A stretch of DNA of 64,000 nt from Mercurialis annua (lineage: Eukaryota; Streptophyta; Magnoliopsida; Malpighiales; Euphorbiaceae). This document shows positions 34,310 to 46,593 of the stretch, one piece after another. The stretch is from positions 57,645,651 through 57,709,650 of the forward strand of contig NC_065571.1 in the NCBI RefSeq assembly GCF_937616625.2, in the 5' to 3' direction. The notes beneath the pieces were generated by a model, which was not told the origin of the DNA, searched no databases, and saw only the letters and a program-made list of their open reading frames with translations. How positions within the stretch are numbered: position 1 is the stretch's first letter; every line of letters starts with the position of its first letter. Made by a program: the position numbers and the translations under genes.

Positions 34310-35268
34310 AGTAGGCTTCAATGCCTTGTGTGGGTTTTTCTTTTTGCATAAATTGTGCTTGTGTTGGTGTTTTTATTAAAATTTCTGCTTAATTATGTTG
34401 GAAACTCTTTTTGCGTTTTTTCTTTGGGGTATTATTGAGAATGTTATGCATTTGTATTTCATATGCTAATGAAAATTATTATTGTCTCTCTCTAAGAAAA
34501 AAAGTGACCCACAAATCTAAATGACCACTATATACTATTATTATTATTACTATTTTCTTTACTTTTAGTTTAGGAGAGACAATTATGCCAAATCAAAATT
34601 GCAAAACTAAATGTACTATTTACCACATATAAATTGAGAATTAGTCCAGCTGACTAATACATAAATTATTTGTAGTCGAGCAGTTCGTTAAGAGTTAGGT
34701 TCGTGTTCGTTTATATGTTAAACCAACATAAACATAATGGTGTTCCGCTTATTTATATTTGCGAACAGCTCATTATACGTGAATGGACTCGTATATAAAC
34801 TTGATTAGGAGTTTGTGAGCTAGCTTATATAAGAGCTCCACAAAGAGTTCGCAAACTAACTCATTTAGGTGTCCGAGCTTTTAATATATTCCATGGCTTA
34901 TATAGCCTACATTACCCCATCCGATGTCGTGTTGCAATCTAAATGGTCAAAATTATACTGTTCTTCCGAAGAAGAAAAAACGTCTAACTAGGCTATAGGG
35001 TGAAAAAACTGGTAAAGTTGGTATGTGGTTGTCATGTTTGGAAAAATATGCTTAAATCGAAAAAAACACGGAAAATGAGAATATTTTATGACAATAACCG
35101 AAATAACCATGCATCTTAGCTCAAAGGGGGCACAAGAGACTTCAATAAAAAAAAATTGATGGAGGTTACAAATTGGTATGAATAAATTCATAAAAACCCA
35201 AGAAAATGATTGGTTTTAGAAGAAATATATGAACCAAAATATCCTATTTTTGGTTCCTCCAGAAACTA
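34310..35268. other. Intergenic between NAS pseudogene and XTH
   Basis: AT-rich. A GTTCG/GAGCTC-rich stretch at 34670-34890 looks like a degraded dispersed repeat. No gene is seen. Confidence 0.45.
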
Positions 35269-37718
35269 CTAATTAGACACATAGCATTCCTTAGGGAGAC
35301 CTAGTGGAAAACGTTTAGCATCTTTGCAATAATTATAAATCATATAATTGTCCTGAACCCATTTCATCTGACCTTGTTTTGCAAAGTCTGGTTCTTCCCA
35401 GAGCCATGAATTGTTGGAATTAGGGTTAGAAGAAGTACAAGAAGAAGGCCCATTGGTGCAGATGGAGGCATTGGCGTTGAAGTTTCTGTAAGAAGCAGTG
35501 AAGGGCGCATGAGACCAATCTATCTTCACAAGGCCTCCTCTTGTTGCCCAATTATCTGCATTCCACAGACTGGAGTATATTCTCATTGGTTGCTTTTTTG
35601 GAAATGGAACGCCAATGCTCTCCATGTTCTTGAATTCTCTAATTGCAATTCCGTCCACATAGAATCTAAAATTTGCAAAATATGTCATATACTTGTCAAT
35701 TACTACATACATTCTGATGCAGATTTCAGGCAGCTGAAGTGATCATTAATACTATTTTCTACAGCATTTTATGACTCACTAAATTAAAATAAAAAATCTA
35801 ACATTTAATGATTGAACAAACATTTAGAATAAAGGCCTAATGAATACAAAAATTCAATTTGGACTTTTCATCAAATGTTTAGTTTTAGAAATTTTAGGAA
35901 AATTTAAAGGTGGGCCATATTTGGAAATTGGTAGTATATGTCAAATTGGAGAGATTCTCAAGTAGACTCGCTCTACCATGCCATTTTTGGACTACCCTAT
36001 CATATTATAACACGTCATTAAAATAATAGCACCATCGTAATTTGGTTTATTATTTTTTTACATTTTTAAATAGTAATATTACGATAGTGCCATTATTTTT
36101 ATGATGCGTCATAATGTGATAGGTTAGTCCATGAATGACGTGTTAGACTGAGTTTACTTTAGAATTTCTTGTCAAATTGTATAAGTAGGAGAATTGAGCT
36201 AGGTTTATTATTAACTTTTGAAATCAGACTAAAGTTACAAAATTATAAAGTGTTTGGCTAGATATAAAAGAAGGCAAAAGAAATATATAACGGACTTGAT
36301 AGGAGAATAAGGAATTTACATTATATTTTTAGGATTCCAAAGGATGGAATAGGTGTGAAAATCAGCAGTGGGGTCGAACCAAAGGTAGAATTGCTGCTCT
36401 CTGTTGCCTTTGCCTTGGCTAAAAACATTAGTGTGGAGGATGTAAGGATCGCCACTCAAATTTCCCAAGAATTCAAAGTCTATTTCATCCCATGTTGCCC
36501 CTTTTGATGATAACTGCATTTTCAAACAATTTTATTTAAACAAATTAAAACAATTAAGCAAAACATGTACTAATTACTATAATTGTGTTTCTCTTCTATT
36601 ATAGTATTGATATTTCTCATTTAGGATGTGAGATGCATATAGGAGTGCATGATCTTTGATTATTTGAATATATTAATTGGTTTTTCTTTTTGACTTTTTG
36701 ACTTTCAATTTCTTTCTTTTTTTGTTTTAGTTAAATCCGTTCTACCTTTACATGTTTTTTTTATTTTAATCACGTTTTTTAAAAAGTATCAAATAAAATT
36801 ACCACCTTTTATTTTTTTGCAAATCTATCATAAATGTGAAAATTCGGTGTATCTTTATTGACTCGATGACCGAAATCAACAAGAAAAGAGTAAGAAGAAT
36901 GTATTTTATGTGTTAACAGGGCATTAGTCAGATTAAAATATTTATTTGGGAGGAAAAAGACATCGAATTTTACTCATCGATGATAGATTTGTAAAAAAAA
37001 TAAAAGGTGGTGATTTTATTTGACACTTTTTGAAGGATGTGATTAAAATAAAAAAACGTGTAAAGATGATGATTTTATAATAGAATTAATCCAAACCTTT
37101 ATATGTTATTTCAAATTGTAACCATTGTTTTAATTTGTATTCTTCTAGACAATTAATTCTATTTTATATCAAATCAATATACCAACTTAAAACTGAGGAG
37201 GCCAACATCGTTACACATTAACTAATATTATTATGACACGTCAGCTCCAAATTAGCTGAAAGGTTTATACTCTGAAAAATAAAACTAATAGTTTCATAAG
37301 CATACATATTAAGACCAAGTACCAATTTGAAGTAAGGTATAAAGATTTGATAGAATTTCGGCTAATAATCCGTTTTTTTTCTTCACTTTTTAATGGGTGA
37401 ATAGAAAACTAATTATAGAAAAAGATTAGTTGTAAAATATGAAAAACTTACATAATAGGCAGTAACAGTACCAGCAGAATTGCCGGGGACAAGCTTGAGC
37501 TGCATATCAATCTTTCCAAATAAATACTCATTGTTGGACTGAAATCCTGAGCCAGAAGCTTGATCAAGAGAAAGAGTGAGATCATTGCCACCGTTGAGTA
37601 TCTTAGCGTTGTAGTCACCTCCCCAGGTCACATAGAAGTCTTCATAAAAGTTACCAGCATTTGCAACCATCATCAAGCTGATGATCACCACCATAGGACT
37701 CACTACCCTTGATCTCAT
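35269..37718 (-). CDS. XTH: Xyloglucan endotransglucosylase/hydrolase (3 exons)
   Basis: Exons on the minus strand are 37452-37718, 36320-36513 and 35269-35665; introns are GTAAGT...GCAG and GTAAAT...TTAG. The total is 285 codons, typical for the family. An N-terminal hydrophobic signal peptide (residues 1-22, ending VANAG) would send it to the cell wall. The GH16 catalytic motif DEIDFEFLG is present with its acidic residues, followed by NLSGDPY, a conserved N-glycosylation site. Next come the substrate-binding stretch ([17 protein letters not shown]), [13 protein letters not shown] and the C-terminal XET domain with paired cysteines, ending PKECYVSN. XTHs cut and rejoin xyloglucan to loosen or strengthen walls. 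A Trp before the motif is usual in groups I/II. Both introns carry a MITE; coding capacity is intact. Confidence 0.96.
35949..36170. mobile_element. Mutator-like MITE in XTH intron 2
   Basis: 222 bp with inverted ends (GAGAGATTCTCAAGTAGACT / AGTTTACTTTAGAATTTCTT). A 9-bp duplication GTCAAATTG lies at 35940-35948 and 36171-36179. Same family as 63264-63488. Confidence 0.85.
36728..37095. mobile_element. MITE with about 100-bp inverted ends in XTH intron 1
   Basis: 36728-36835 and 36975-37095 are inverted copies (for example CACCTTTTATTTTTTTGCAA against TTGTAAAAAAAATAAAAGGTG-like). Exact ends and target duplication were not resolved. Confidence 0.7.
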
Positions 37719-37806
37719 TCTTTAAGCAAAATAATGCAATAAATTAATAAGTACAAAAATATTGTAGCGGGAAACTAATGAATTATAATTGGTTTTGCTA
37801 ACTCTC

Positions 37807-37818
37807 TATATATATATA
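37807..37818 (-). promoter_or_regulatory. TATA box of XTH
   Basis: TATATATATATA about 90 bases upstream of the XTH start codon. Confidence 0.6.
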
Positions 37819-39133
37819 GACTATAGAGAGAGAGTCAGAGAAGAATTATATACTTGTATGTATGAGTTGTTGTTATGTCACAAATATTATGGACATCCAT
37901 TAACAATAGTCATGCCTCTTATCAATTGTCAAACACGCTTTCTTTTAAGACCGACATTCGCTCCCTTCAAATGTTTGCAAAATGGCTAAACCCATCTTAC
38001 AACTCTTGTATTATACATGTTTTGATTACTTACTAATTACTCCCTCCAATTTAATTTAATTTAATTTAGTTAGTCCTTAAACTTAAATTTGACACAAGTA
38101 TAATTATATTTTATGAGATTTAATAGCTTATAAATTCAATTTAATTTCTTTTGCTTCTCTTACATTTTTTTAAGTATTTAAATAATTCCAAACATTCCGA
38201 TAAAAATAAAAGTTGAACCGTCCAAAACCAAAGAATTCTGACTACCCCAAGATTAAAAGTTGATCACCATCCAAACTCTAAATTTATTAGTTTTCAGTTT
38301 TTAATTAGTTTAGTTCAGAAAATCAACAAGAAGACTATATTCAAAGTGAGGGTCGAAAACGCCATCATTATTCAAGAAATCGATACAATTCGTAATCTTT
38401 TGCCATGAACTCCTTAATAGTTTTTATTTCCATGAATATGAGTAGGTAACCCCATAATTGGACATTGTTGACTTGAACTATATTTATTTGATTATTGGAT
38501 TATGGGTATTTATTCAAATTGTGTGGTGATTATTGATTTTAATTATGACTTGAGAGAGTTTAATTGAAATAGATCATATAATCAACAACCTAAGAGTTAA
38601 TTATGCAAGAGTGCGTTAATAAATAGGCGTTCTTAGGAATTTTTTTCAAATCCAATTGATTGATGCTTATGCAATAGTAAGTTGTGTGCCTGTTAATTGA
38701 TTTAATTGGGGTTTTGCATGTGATTACTTGAGAGAGCATTACAAGTGCTTTCGATTAGTCTACACTGCAATTTGAGAATTTGTTCCATAACCCATTTAAA
38801 AGATTCCTATTCGGCAATCCCTAATTTCCAATCTCATATGTTTTAAACCTTATTTAATTTCAACTTTAGTTAATGATAGTTTTTAGTTTAAATTGCTACT
38901 TTTCAACCTTACTATTTTCTAGACATATTGAGAATTGTTATTAGGTGGATATACAGTCATATATCACTTGTTTGATTATTATATACTTGCAGTATATAGC
39001 CAACAATACCCTTCTCTTGAATGCAAAAAATGTTAATGTTCCAGCTCTTAATTAGCTTTCAAAGTTGTCTCAATTTGTGCACAATAGAATTTGAGCCTTG
39101 TAAGGAGTTTCAAGAATTGGAAGAAAAAAAAAG
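37819..39133. other. Intergenic, upstream of XTH
   Basis: AT-rich; no gene is seen. ACTCCCTCC at 38039-38047 resembles a Stowaway left end but no right end was found. Confidence 0.5.
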
Positions 39134-40278
39134 GCTAAACCCATATAGAAGCCCATGTACTATACATTTATTTTTCATCTGGTCTCTATACTAACTTTTT
39201 ACTCGTCTGGGTCCCCATACTTATTGTATTTTGTTTAAGTGATCCTTTTTTAACAGTTCCGTACCTGTGTGATTTCACTCTCCGTTTGCGCGAGTCCTAT
39301 ATTTATTTTAGGTCCACGTCATCACCCTGCTCATCTTCTTTGATTTTTTTAATAATGAAAGAGTCTGCTTTCTCTCACTACACACGCAGAAACATCAAAC
39401 TTCCTCTCTCTAGATAATCAATTCCTCCATTTGCAATAAATTCCTAAAAAACCTTCGATTAGATCTGTACAAATTTCTCATTCATACCTGATCTCAATAA
39501 TTCCAAACCTTTTCAAATGACAAGGACCGTTTAATTTTTATATGTAAATAAGAAGAAAAACTGATTAAGAATCAAACGGGACAACACTTTATCAAAACAA
39601 CCTTTCACATGTAGAAATCTCCGGCAGTGGGACCTGCTAGTTTAATGATACTATTTGCAGTGGAGGCAGCGCCAATGATTCTGGCAATTTTTCCGGTGAT
39701 AACGTAATTAATAAATTGATAATGAGAAAAGGCAAAGGTCACCGCCGGTAATTGTTGCGATATAAGCCAATCAAATGATTACCTGCTTCCATTACTACTG
39801 TTAGTGACGTCTAAATCATTCTCTTTCTCTACAAACAATTTTATGTTTGCCAAAATTAAATATAAAAGAAAAGGAAAAAGATAAAAGAATATAGTCATGC
39901 CATTACAGGTAATGGAAGTGAGGTTTGTGGGTTTTCCTTGATTTTATTTTAAACAAATGGAATGAAAGAAATGAAAGTAAATGAAGGGTTGAGGGTTGTG
40001 TTTAGGGAAGAAGATGAACAGTGTGGGCGGACGATGGTTGAACCGGGAAAAAAAATTATAACGTGGCTTTATTTATTTTTCTGAATAGAACACGTGGCTT
40101 CATCAAAGTAAAACTCTGTTAGTTAGATGGAGTGTGAATACACGCTCCTTTATTCCGTTAAAGAAAGGACTTTTTAAATAAAAAAGGGTATGTAGAGGGA
40201 TTTAGACGAATGAAAAAATAATACAGGGACTAGATAAAGAAAAAGTGAATAGTACAGGAGCTTTCAGATGGGTTTAGC
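39134..40278. mobile_element. Non-autonomous Mutator-like element, possible Pack-MULE
   Basis: Inverted ends GCTAAACCCAT / ATGGGTTTAGC extend, with mismatches, for over 100 bases (TCTATACTAACTTTTTACTCG-like against 40175-40245). Flanks are A-rich, so a target duplication is only suggestive. The interior (39360-39950) has less AT and includes a minus-strand frame near 39610-39700 (ITGKIARIIGAAST) that could be a captured gene fragment. That reading is unverified. Confidence 0.65.
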
Positions 40279-41019
40279 AAACAAAAAATTTAAAAGTCAA
40301 CATGATCCCGCCAAGCATTTAAAATTCTTATTGGTTTAGGACCCCAATTATACACAGTTTCTTGTTTAAATAGAAGAGGAACATTGGTAAGAGTAGAATT
40401 ACTCCTATGTTCCGGTTGTGTTTTGATATATTTACGCACACTTGTTACCTATATTGAACGTTATTATGCTAATGTTTGTGTTTAAGCGTTTCAGACACAA
40501 TGCGAGTGTATCTCATAAGTTTCAGGTCAATTAAAAATATTAAGGATCAAATTTGAGGTATAGCGGATAGTTGTGCGAAGATTCAAAGAAAATATACACT
40601 GAAAGTAAAAGTGCATACTTGTGAATTTGACCACGCTACATTAATTTAAGATTTTGGAATACTTGGAGACTTCCATTGAATTTGTATTCTCCACAACAAA
40701 TACAATAAACATCCTAAACTTTTCACGGAATCAAAAATCGTCTCATTCGCAATTATGAAGTTTTTAAGTTGGTGTGTGCGCATAAATCAAGCACTAATAG
40801 GTCATTTTTTGATGTTGTGCTCGCCGAACAGCCTGTAGCCACCATATGCGCTCGGGGAGCACAAGAAGAAAAACTACAGCCTGCTCGCCGAGCAGGCTTG
40901 TTGCTCAGCAAGCAGGCTACGAGTTTTACACACACTCGATTTGTTTTTAATGCACATGACTTGAAACAAACGCTCCAAATTAGACCGAAAGCTGATCGAA
41001 CAAAAAGAAACAGAGCAGG
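40279..41019. other. Possible degraded LTR, target of the hAT insertion
   Basis: No gene. 40825-40920 holds short GC-rich palindromes, including GCCTGCTCGCCGAGCAGGC, a style also seen in the Athila LTR at 50328. The sequence resumes after the hAT element at 45608. No termini were found, so the LTR reading is weak. Confidence 0.35.
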
Positions 41020-42165
41020 GACTAAGGTAGGGCTGAGCAAAAACCGAGTCAAACCGAAAAACCGAGTCAAACCGAACCGAAATAAATAATGGAGTGGTTA
41101 GAATGGAGTAAATGGAGTGGTTTGGTGTTAGGGTAAGAAAAAACTCGGTTTATGGAGTTGGTTTGGATTTTCCCTTCGGTGACCGAACCGAACCGAGGAA
41201 AACCGAATATAAAACTACGTCGTTTTATACAAGAAACCCTAGGATATATAAATAATTTTATTTCCTAAACCTAACCCTAAAAACTGATCTCTCGCTCTCA
41301 TTTGCACCGCCTCACTCTCTCTCTAAAAAACGCTCCTCCTTCTCTCTACGAAACCCTAACAATTTAAGCCTAATCGCTCGACTTATCTCTCATTTTAGCA
41401 GATAATCTTCCCTTCCCAGCATAGTCTACCATCGATTCTTCGTTTGCTAGCATTTGTTTCTCTGTTCCAGTCTTCCAGTGAAGTTTTTATCTCCTTTGCT
41501 TGTGAAGTTTTTGGCTCGCAAAGCATCAATCGATGCTAGACTTATGCTGATTTCTGTCGAAACACACGAATCATAAGGTAATACTAATACAAATGATTAT
41601 ATTTTCCTCTATTTTTTTTTATTTTGCTTTGATCTAACATTTTTCTTTTTATTTTTGTCTCTTCTTGTAGATTGTGTTTCCTTTATGACCTAAAAAAGAG
41701 TTATTAAGGTAAACCCTTATCTGTGGACTCTGTTACTGTCAATTTCTATCCCATGTCTCTCTGTTTTGATTCGTATTGATTCGTGGTTTTGATTGCTAAT
41801 ATCGGTCCTGTTTTCATGTTTCAATGGCTGAAATTTGTTGGTATTAAAGGCTTTGGTGGAAGCCCCAATCTGCACTATTCTAAGGTAAAACCTAATGCTT
41901 GCTTTCCTGAGTTCTTGTATTGTTGTTGATGTTTGGTCTTTGATTTTCTTGTGTTCCATGTCTCTGAGTTTGGTTGTTTCTTCTTATTTCATGAACTCTT
42001 TGCACAAATTGGTGCTTAAAGCTTTGGTGGAAGCTCTGTTTTTGTTATACAAAGGTAATGTTTTGGCTTTTATGATTAAAATGTTTGTTTATTATGTTTT
42101 TATTTTGATTAAGATTGTGTATGACCTAATCTGTGTTTTTGTTTTCTGTGTTTGTGTTTTTGTAG

Positions 42166-44566
42166 ATGGACACTGATTCTGACCCTGCAATTGACCTTAA
42201 TTCTGAAATTGATCTAGAAGCCATTACTGGCCAACTTCCTGTTGTCCAAGAGATTGCCCCAGATGGAAATGGTGGACAAAGTCCAATGGAAGCAAATGCA
42301 GTGACTAACCCAGACCATGCTGGTGGTAGTGGTGGACAAAATAATCCAGTGGAAGCAAATACTAGAAAGAGAAAGGAAGTCCACCAAAGATCAATTGTTT
42401 GGGACCATTTCAATGCTATTAAAGATGCTGATGGGGTAATCATACAAGCTAAGTGTTCTTACTGTGCTCGTATTTATAACTGTCATGCCAAAAAAAATGG
42501 TACATCTACTTTGAGAGGTCACATGCTTAGATGCAGTAAGCACCCGCATAGTTTAGAAACCAGACAAGCTTTATTATCCTTTCAGCCTGCTGTAAATGTG
42601 GGTGTAGTCCCTAATAGTGGTCCTCAAATGTGCAATGTTGCTAATTGGAAATTTGATCAGGAAGCCATTAGAAAGGCTGTGTCATACATGATTGTGGTTG
42701 ATGAATTGCCTCTGAAATTTGTTGAGAAACAGGGTTTTAAAAAGTTGATGAGTATTGCATGTCCTAGGTTTAAAATTCCATCTAGATGGACTGTAAATAG
42801 AGACTGCTATGCCATGTTTGTGGAAGAGAAGCTGAAACTGAAACATTTTATGAAATTTAATACTCAGAGAGTAAGTCTAACTAGTGATGCATGGACTTCT
42901 AATCAAAGAATTAATTACATGTGTGTCACTGCCCATTTCATAGACACTGAGTGGAAGCTTCATAAAAAGATAATTTCTTTTGTACCTTGTTCTAGGCATA
43001 AGGGTGAATACTTGTCTAAGGCTTTAGAAACCTGTTTGCAAGAGTGGGGGCTCAAGAATATCTTTACTGTGACCCTTGATAATGCTGAAAATAATACTGC
43101 TGCCATGAGTTTTTTCATGAAAAAAATGCTGACTTGGGGTTGTAGTCCTGCTAGATGTAAAGTTGCTCACATGAGATGCATAGCTCATATTCTTAATCTG
43201 GTTGTGTCTGATGGTCTAAAAGAAAGTGGAGCTTCTGTTCAAAAAGTTAGGGGGGTTGTTAGATATATTAAAAACTCACCTCTTAGACTAAGTAAGTTTA
43301 AGGAATGTAAAAAGACATGTGAGTTAGAATGTAAGCGTTCATTATGTCTAGATGTCCCAACTAGATGGAATTCAACTTATCTCATGTTGAGTACTGCCTG
43401 TTTGTATCAAAAAGTCTTTGAGGAGTATGAAGAAACAGAGTCAAGCTTTAAAAAAGATTTGGGTGATAGTGTTCCTGGTTTCTTGGATTGGGAACATGTT
43501 AAGGAGTTATGTGGCATGTTAGAATGTTTTTACAAAATGACATTGAGAATTTCTGGTTCTCTTTATGTGACTTCTAACAACCATTTCAATGAAATTTCTG
43601 ATTTGTGTACAATCTTGCAAGACTGGACAAGGTCTGATGATGTGTCATTGAGGTCTATGGGGTCTAAAATGAAACAAAAATTTGATAAATACTGGGGTGA
43701 TCCTATTGTAATGAACAAGTTGATATTCTTTGCTAACATTTTAGATCCTAGGGATAGAATTCTTTATTTGGAGTACACATTGACTCATATGTATGGTGTT
43801 CAAGAGGGTAAATTTCTGTTTTCTGGTCTGATGGATGATTTGCTTGCATTATTCAATGACTATGAATTACAACATAAGAAAGAAAAGGCCATTGGTGGTG
43901 GCCAGACTAGTGTGTCATCTGAGCATGTTGGTGGCTTATCTCAAGCCAATTCTGTGTTGAAAGAGAGGTATCTACAAGAAATGAAGGAGACTGGTGGTGT
44001 TGGTGGGACCAAGAAATCTGAATTGGATTTGTACCTTGGAGAGGCAGTAGTTGCAAATGAGGAGAATTTTGACATTCTCAGATGGTGGAAGCTGAACTCA
44101 GAGAGGTTGCCTGTCCTCTCTAAAATGGCTAGAGACATTCTTGCAGTCCCAGTCTCCACAGTTGCTTCTGAGTCAGCATTTAGCACTGGTGGAAGAGTGC
44201 TAGATGACTTCAGGAGTAGCCTGACTCCAACACTTGTGGAAGCTCTAATCTGCACTCAGGATTGGCTTAAAGACCCAACTAAACCTGTTTCTGTTGAGGA
44301 GTCTTTGGATGAATTGGAGCAGTTTGAAGAAGGTATTATACTGTCAAACTTAAATTTTAGTTTATTTACATTTTACTTTGATTATTTATGAATTATTAAC
44401 TCTCTATTATTCTTTTTTTGCAGGCTTTCAAGAACCAACCAATGCTAACACTAATGCTGTTGTTTGTCTATATGTCCTTTTCTCAATTTACTTGATGTTT
44501 GTTTGGTCATATGACATGTTGGCATGTTGGACTAGGAAGCCAAATCTGAGTTTGTTGCCTTTATGA
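42166..44566 (+). CDS. hAT transposase (zf-BED / RICESLEEPER-like)
   Basis: Open from 42166 to 44391 (741 codons). An alternative splice (44332/44424, GGTATT...TTGCAG) leads in frame to a stop at 44566, giving about 769 residues. The start codon directly follows an acceptor-like TTTTTGTAG, and the 1.1-kb leader probably holds introns. Domains: zf-BED at residues about 75-125 (CSYC...HMLRC), RNase-H-like core with SDAWTSNQ (first Asp) and TLDNAENN (second Asp), and hAT C-terminal dimerisation region at about 620-705 (LDLYLGEAV; SESAFSTGGRVL). It would excise and reinsert hAT elements in the nucleus. No internal stop or frameshift is seen. TIRs and a duplication around it argue against a domesticated gene. 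Confidence 0.93.
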
Positions 44567-45587
44567 TCTAGTTGCCTTCTGATAAGTTAGCATAGACATA
44601 GTTTATATGTGTGTTGTTGGATTTGATTTCTCTGTCTTTATGCTTCATATTGGCTGTGATGATGCTTCCACCATCCAAGTTTGAATACTAATGACTGTAA
44701 ATTGATGAGGCACTATATTTATGCCACCATTTTATGGACTTAGTGTTTGTGCTTGACATATCTTATATCTGAGCCTTTAAAGCTTTTGACATTGCTGATG
44801 AGATCTATTTATGTTTTTCTGTTGATTTCTCTGCTATGTCTTTGCTAATTTATCATTACATATTTTGGCTGTGATGAAGCTTCCACTTGTTTAAGTCTGA
44901 TAGCTTGATCATTAACTGTGTGACATTAATTGTTGCCTTTAATTGATTTGATCATTAACTGTGTGACATTAATTGTTGCCTTTTAATTGATTTGAGCTTA
45001 AATGACTTATATTTGAAGTCTGAGCCTTTTTCTTTTACTTACATTAATGTGAATACTATTTTGCTTTTGGATACTGTCTTATTTCATTGTGTTATTTTGC
45101 AGGATTGACTTGTGAAGGAAATTTTGAAGCTGTACAGGCTTGTTTTGACCTAAAGCTGACAGATTTAGGGTATATTTTTGGTGAATATTTTGTACACTCA
45201 TTAATTGTAAAAATGTAATAGCTTAGTTATGTTTTTTTGTAAAGCTAAGCTATAGTTTAGTATACTAAACTTGATATTTATATAGGCTTAGTGATGGGTG
45301 ATTTTGAGCCAATGCAATTATGAAAAATTGCAAATGATTGGCCTTTTGATTATAATTTGTAATTTTTTGTAAAACTGTCAAATATATATAGTTTATTATT
45401 TTTTTTAATTATTTTCTATATATTTAAAATTCGGTTCAAACGGCTCGGTTCGGACGGTTAAACCGAACTTTCGGTCCACCGAACCGAAAAAACCGTATAC
45501 CGAATTGCATGGTTTGGTTCCCTTAAAATAAAAGTGGTTTGGTTCGGTTCTGGGAATTTGGACTCCGCACCGAACCGAACCGAACCG
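44567..45587 (+). other. hAT 3' untranslated and subterminal region
   Basis: T-rich DNA with a possible last acceptor TTTTGCAG near 45096-45103, then subterminal GGTTCGG/CCGAACC repeats. No further coding sequence is recognised. Confidence 0.5.
44904..44990 (+). repeat. Two-copy tandem repeat in hAT 3' region
   Basis: A unit of about 43 bases containing ATCATTAACTGTGTGACATT occurs twice in a row, nearly identical. It lies in the untranslated 3' part of the hAT element. Confidence 0.85.
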
Positions 45588-45945
45588 TGCTCAGCCCTAG
45601 ACTAAGGGATCAACATTTGGACTTCAAAGTCTATTACGCGTTGGCATTCGTATACTTGCGGAGTTTTACAACAAACGTGTAATTGTTTTTTAAAATTTGA
45701 GAAAAAACGAATTGTCGATTGAGATGCCACTTGGTTGGAAAAAATTATAATTTTATATTTTATATCAAACGGCATCCCAGCATAGACACAATTAAATTGA
45801 TAATTTCATAGATTTCAACGATATGATCAAATTGAGATAGATTATTAAAATATCAAAAATAATTGACGTTTTGGAACCAGTAAACCTAAATTAAACTAGT
45901 CCGGTGTTCCGTAAAAAAGTCTAATAGTAGGATGTATTATTTAAA

Positions 45946-46396
45946 GGCAAAAGGGCTCAAAAACTACCGAGCTTTCAATTTTTTTTCAATAACACCCTCA
46001 CCTTGTAATTTTGTCAATAGCACCCTATTTCGTATTTTTCAATTTCAATAGCACCCTAATTGAGAAAATTAGATGATTTGATTACTATAAGGATGAAAAT
46101 TTTCAAAAGAACTAAATTTAAAGGTGAAATTATACTTTTTTCTACTTGAACACATTTAAACAAGTCCTTTTAACTTAAAAAAAATTCAAATAAGTCCTCG
46201 ATAAATGAGTTTAATTTGATGATTTAGGGTGCTATTGAAATCGAAAAATACGAAATAGGGTGCTATTGACAAAATTACAAGGTCGGGGTGCTATTGAAAT
46301 CCAAAAATACGAAATAGGGTGCTATTGAAAAAATTACAAGGTCAGGGTGCTATTGAAAAAAAAATGAAAGGTGGGTAGTTTTTGAGCCCTTTTGCC
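45946..46396. mobile_element. Mutator-like MITE
   Basis: 451 bp. Ends GGCAAAAGGGCTCAAAAACT / inverted copy, flanked by a perfect 9-bp duplication TTATTTAAA (45937-45945, 46397-46405). The right half contains a partial tandem duplication (AGGGTGCTATTGA occurring five times between 46225 and 46355). The terminus matches the relic ending at 4359. Confidence 0.92.
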
Positions 46397-46593
46397 TTAT
46401 TTAAATATAAAAATTGTATGTTCAAACCTTTTTCTATTTTTGACAAAAAAAAAGACCTTTTTTATGTAATAAAATGAATTTAATTGCTCACCTTACTCCT
46501 ATAAAACAAAATTACTTTTACGTCATATCCACTCTTATGAAGGATCAAATCTAAGGTTGATTAACATAAACAAAAACACGAATTTTTTTTATT

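Larger units (their letters stand above)
41028..45599 (+). mobile_element. Complete hAT transposon, potentially autonomous
   Basis: 4572 bp. Perfect 12-bp terminal inverted repeats TAGGGCTGAGCA / TGCTCAGCCCTA and a perfect 8-bp duplication GACTAAGG (41020-41027, 45600-45607). Subterminal regions at both ends are packed with ACCGAACCGA motifs (41040-41085, 45425-45585), the likely transposase binding sites. It contains one intact transposase gene. Intact ends, duplication and ORF suggest a recent insertion. Confidence 0.95.

Noticed and set aside
36470..36500. XTH active site anomaly (Trp before DEIDFEF)
   Set aside because: Trp at this place is usual in group I/II XTHs.
38039..38060. Stowaway MITE start (ACTCCCTCC)
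   Set aside because: No inverted partner or TA duplication was found nearby.
42166..44391. Domesticated hAT-derived host gene
   Set aside because: Perfect inverted ends and an 8-bp duplication show it is still inside a complete transposon.
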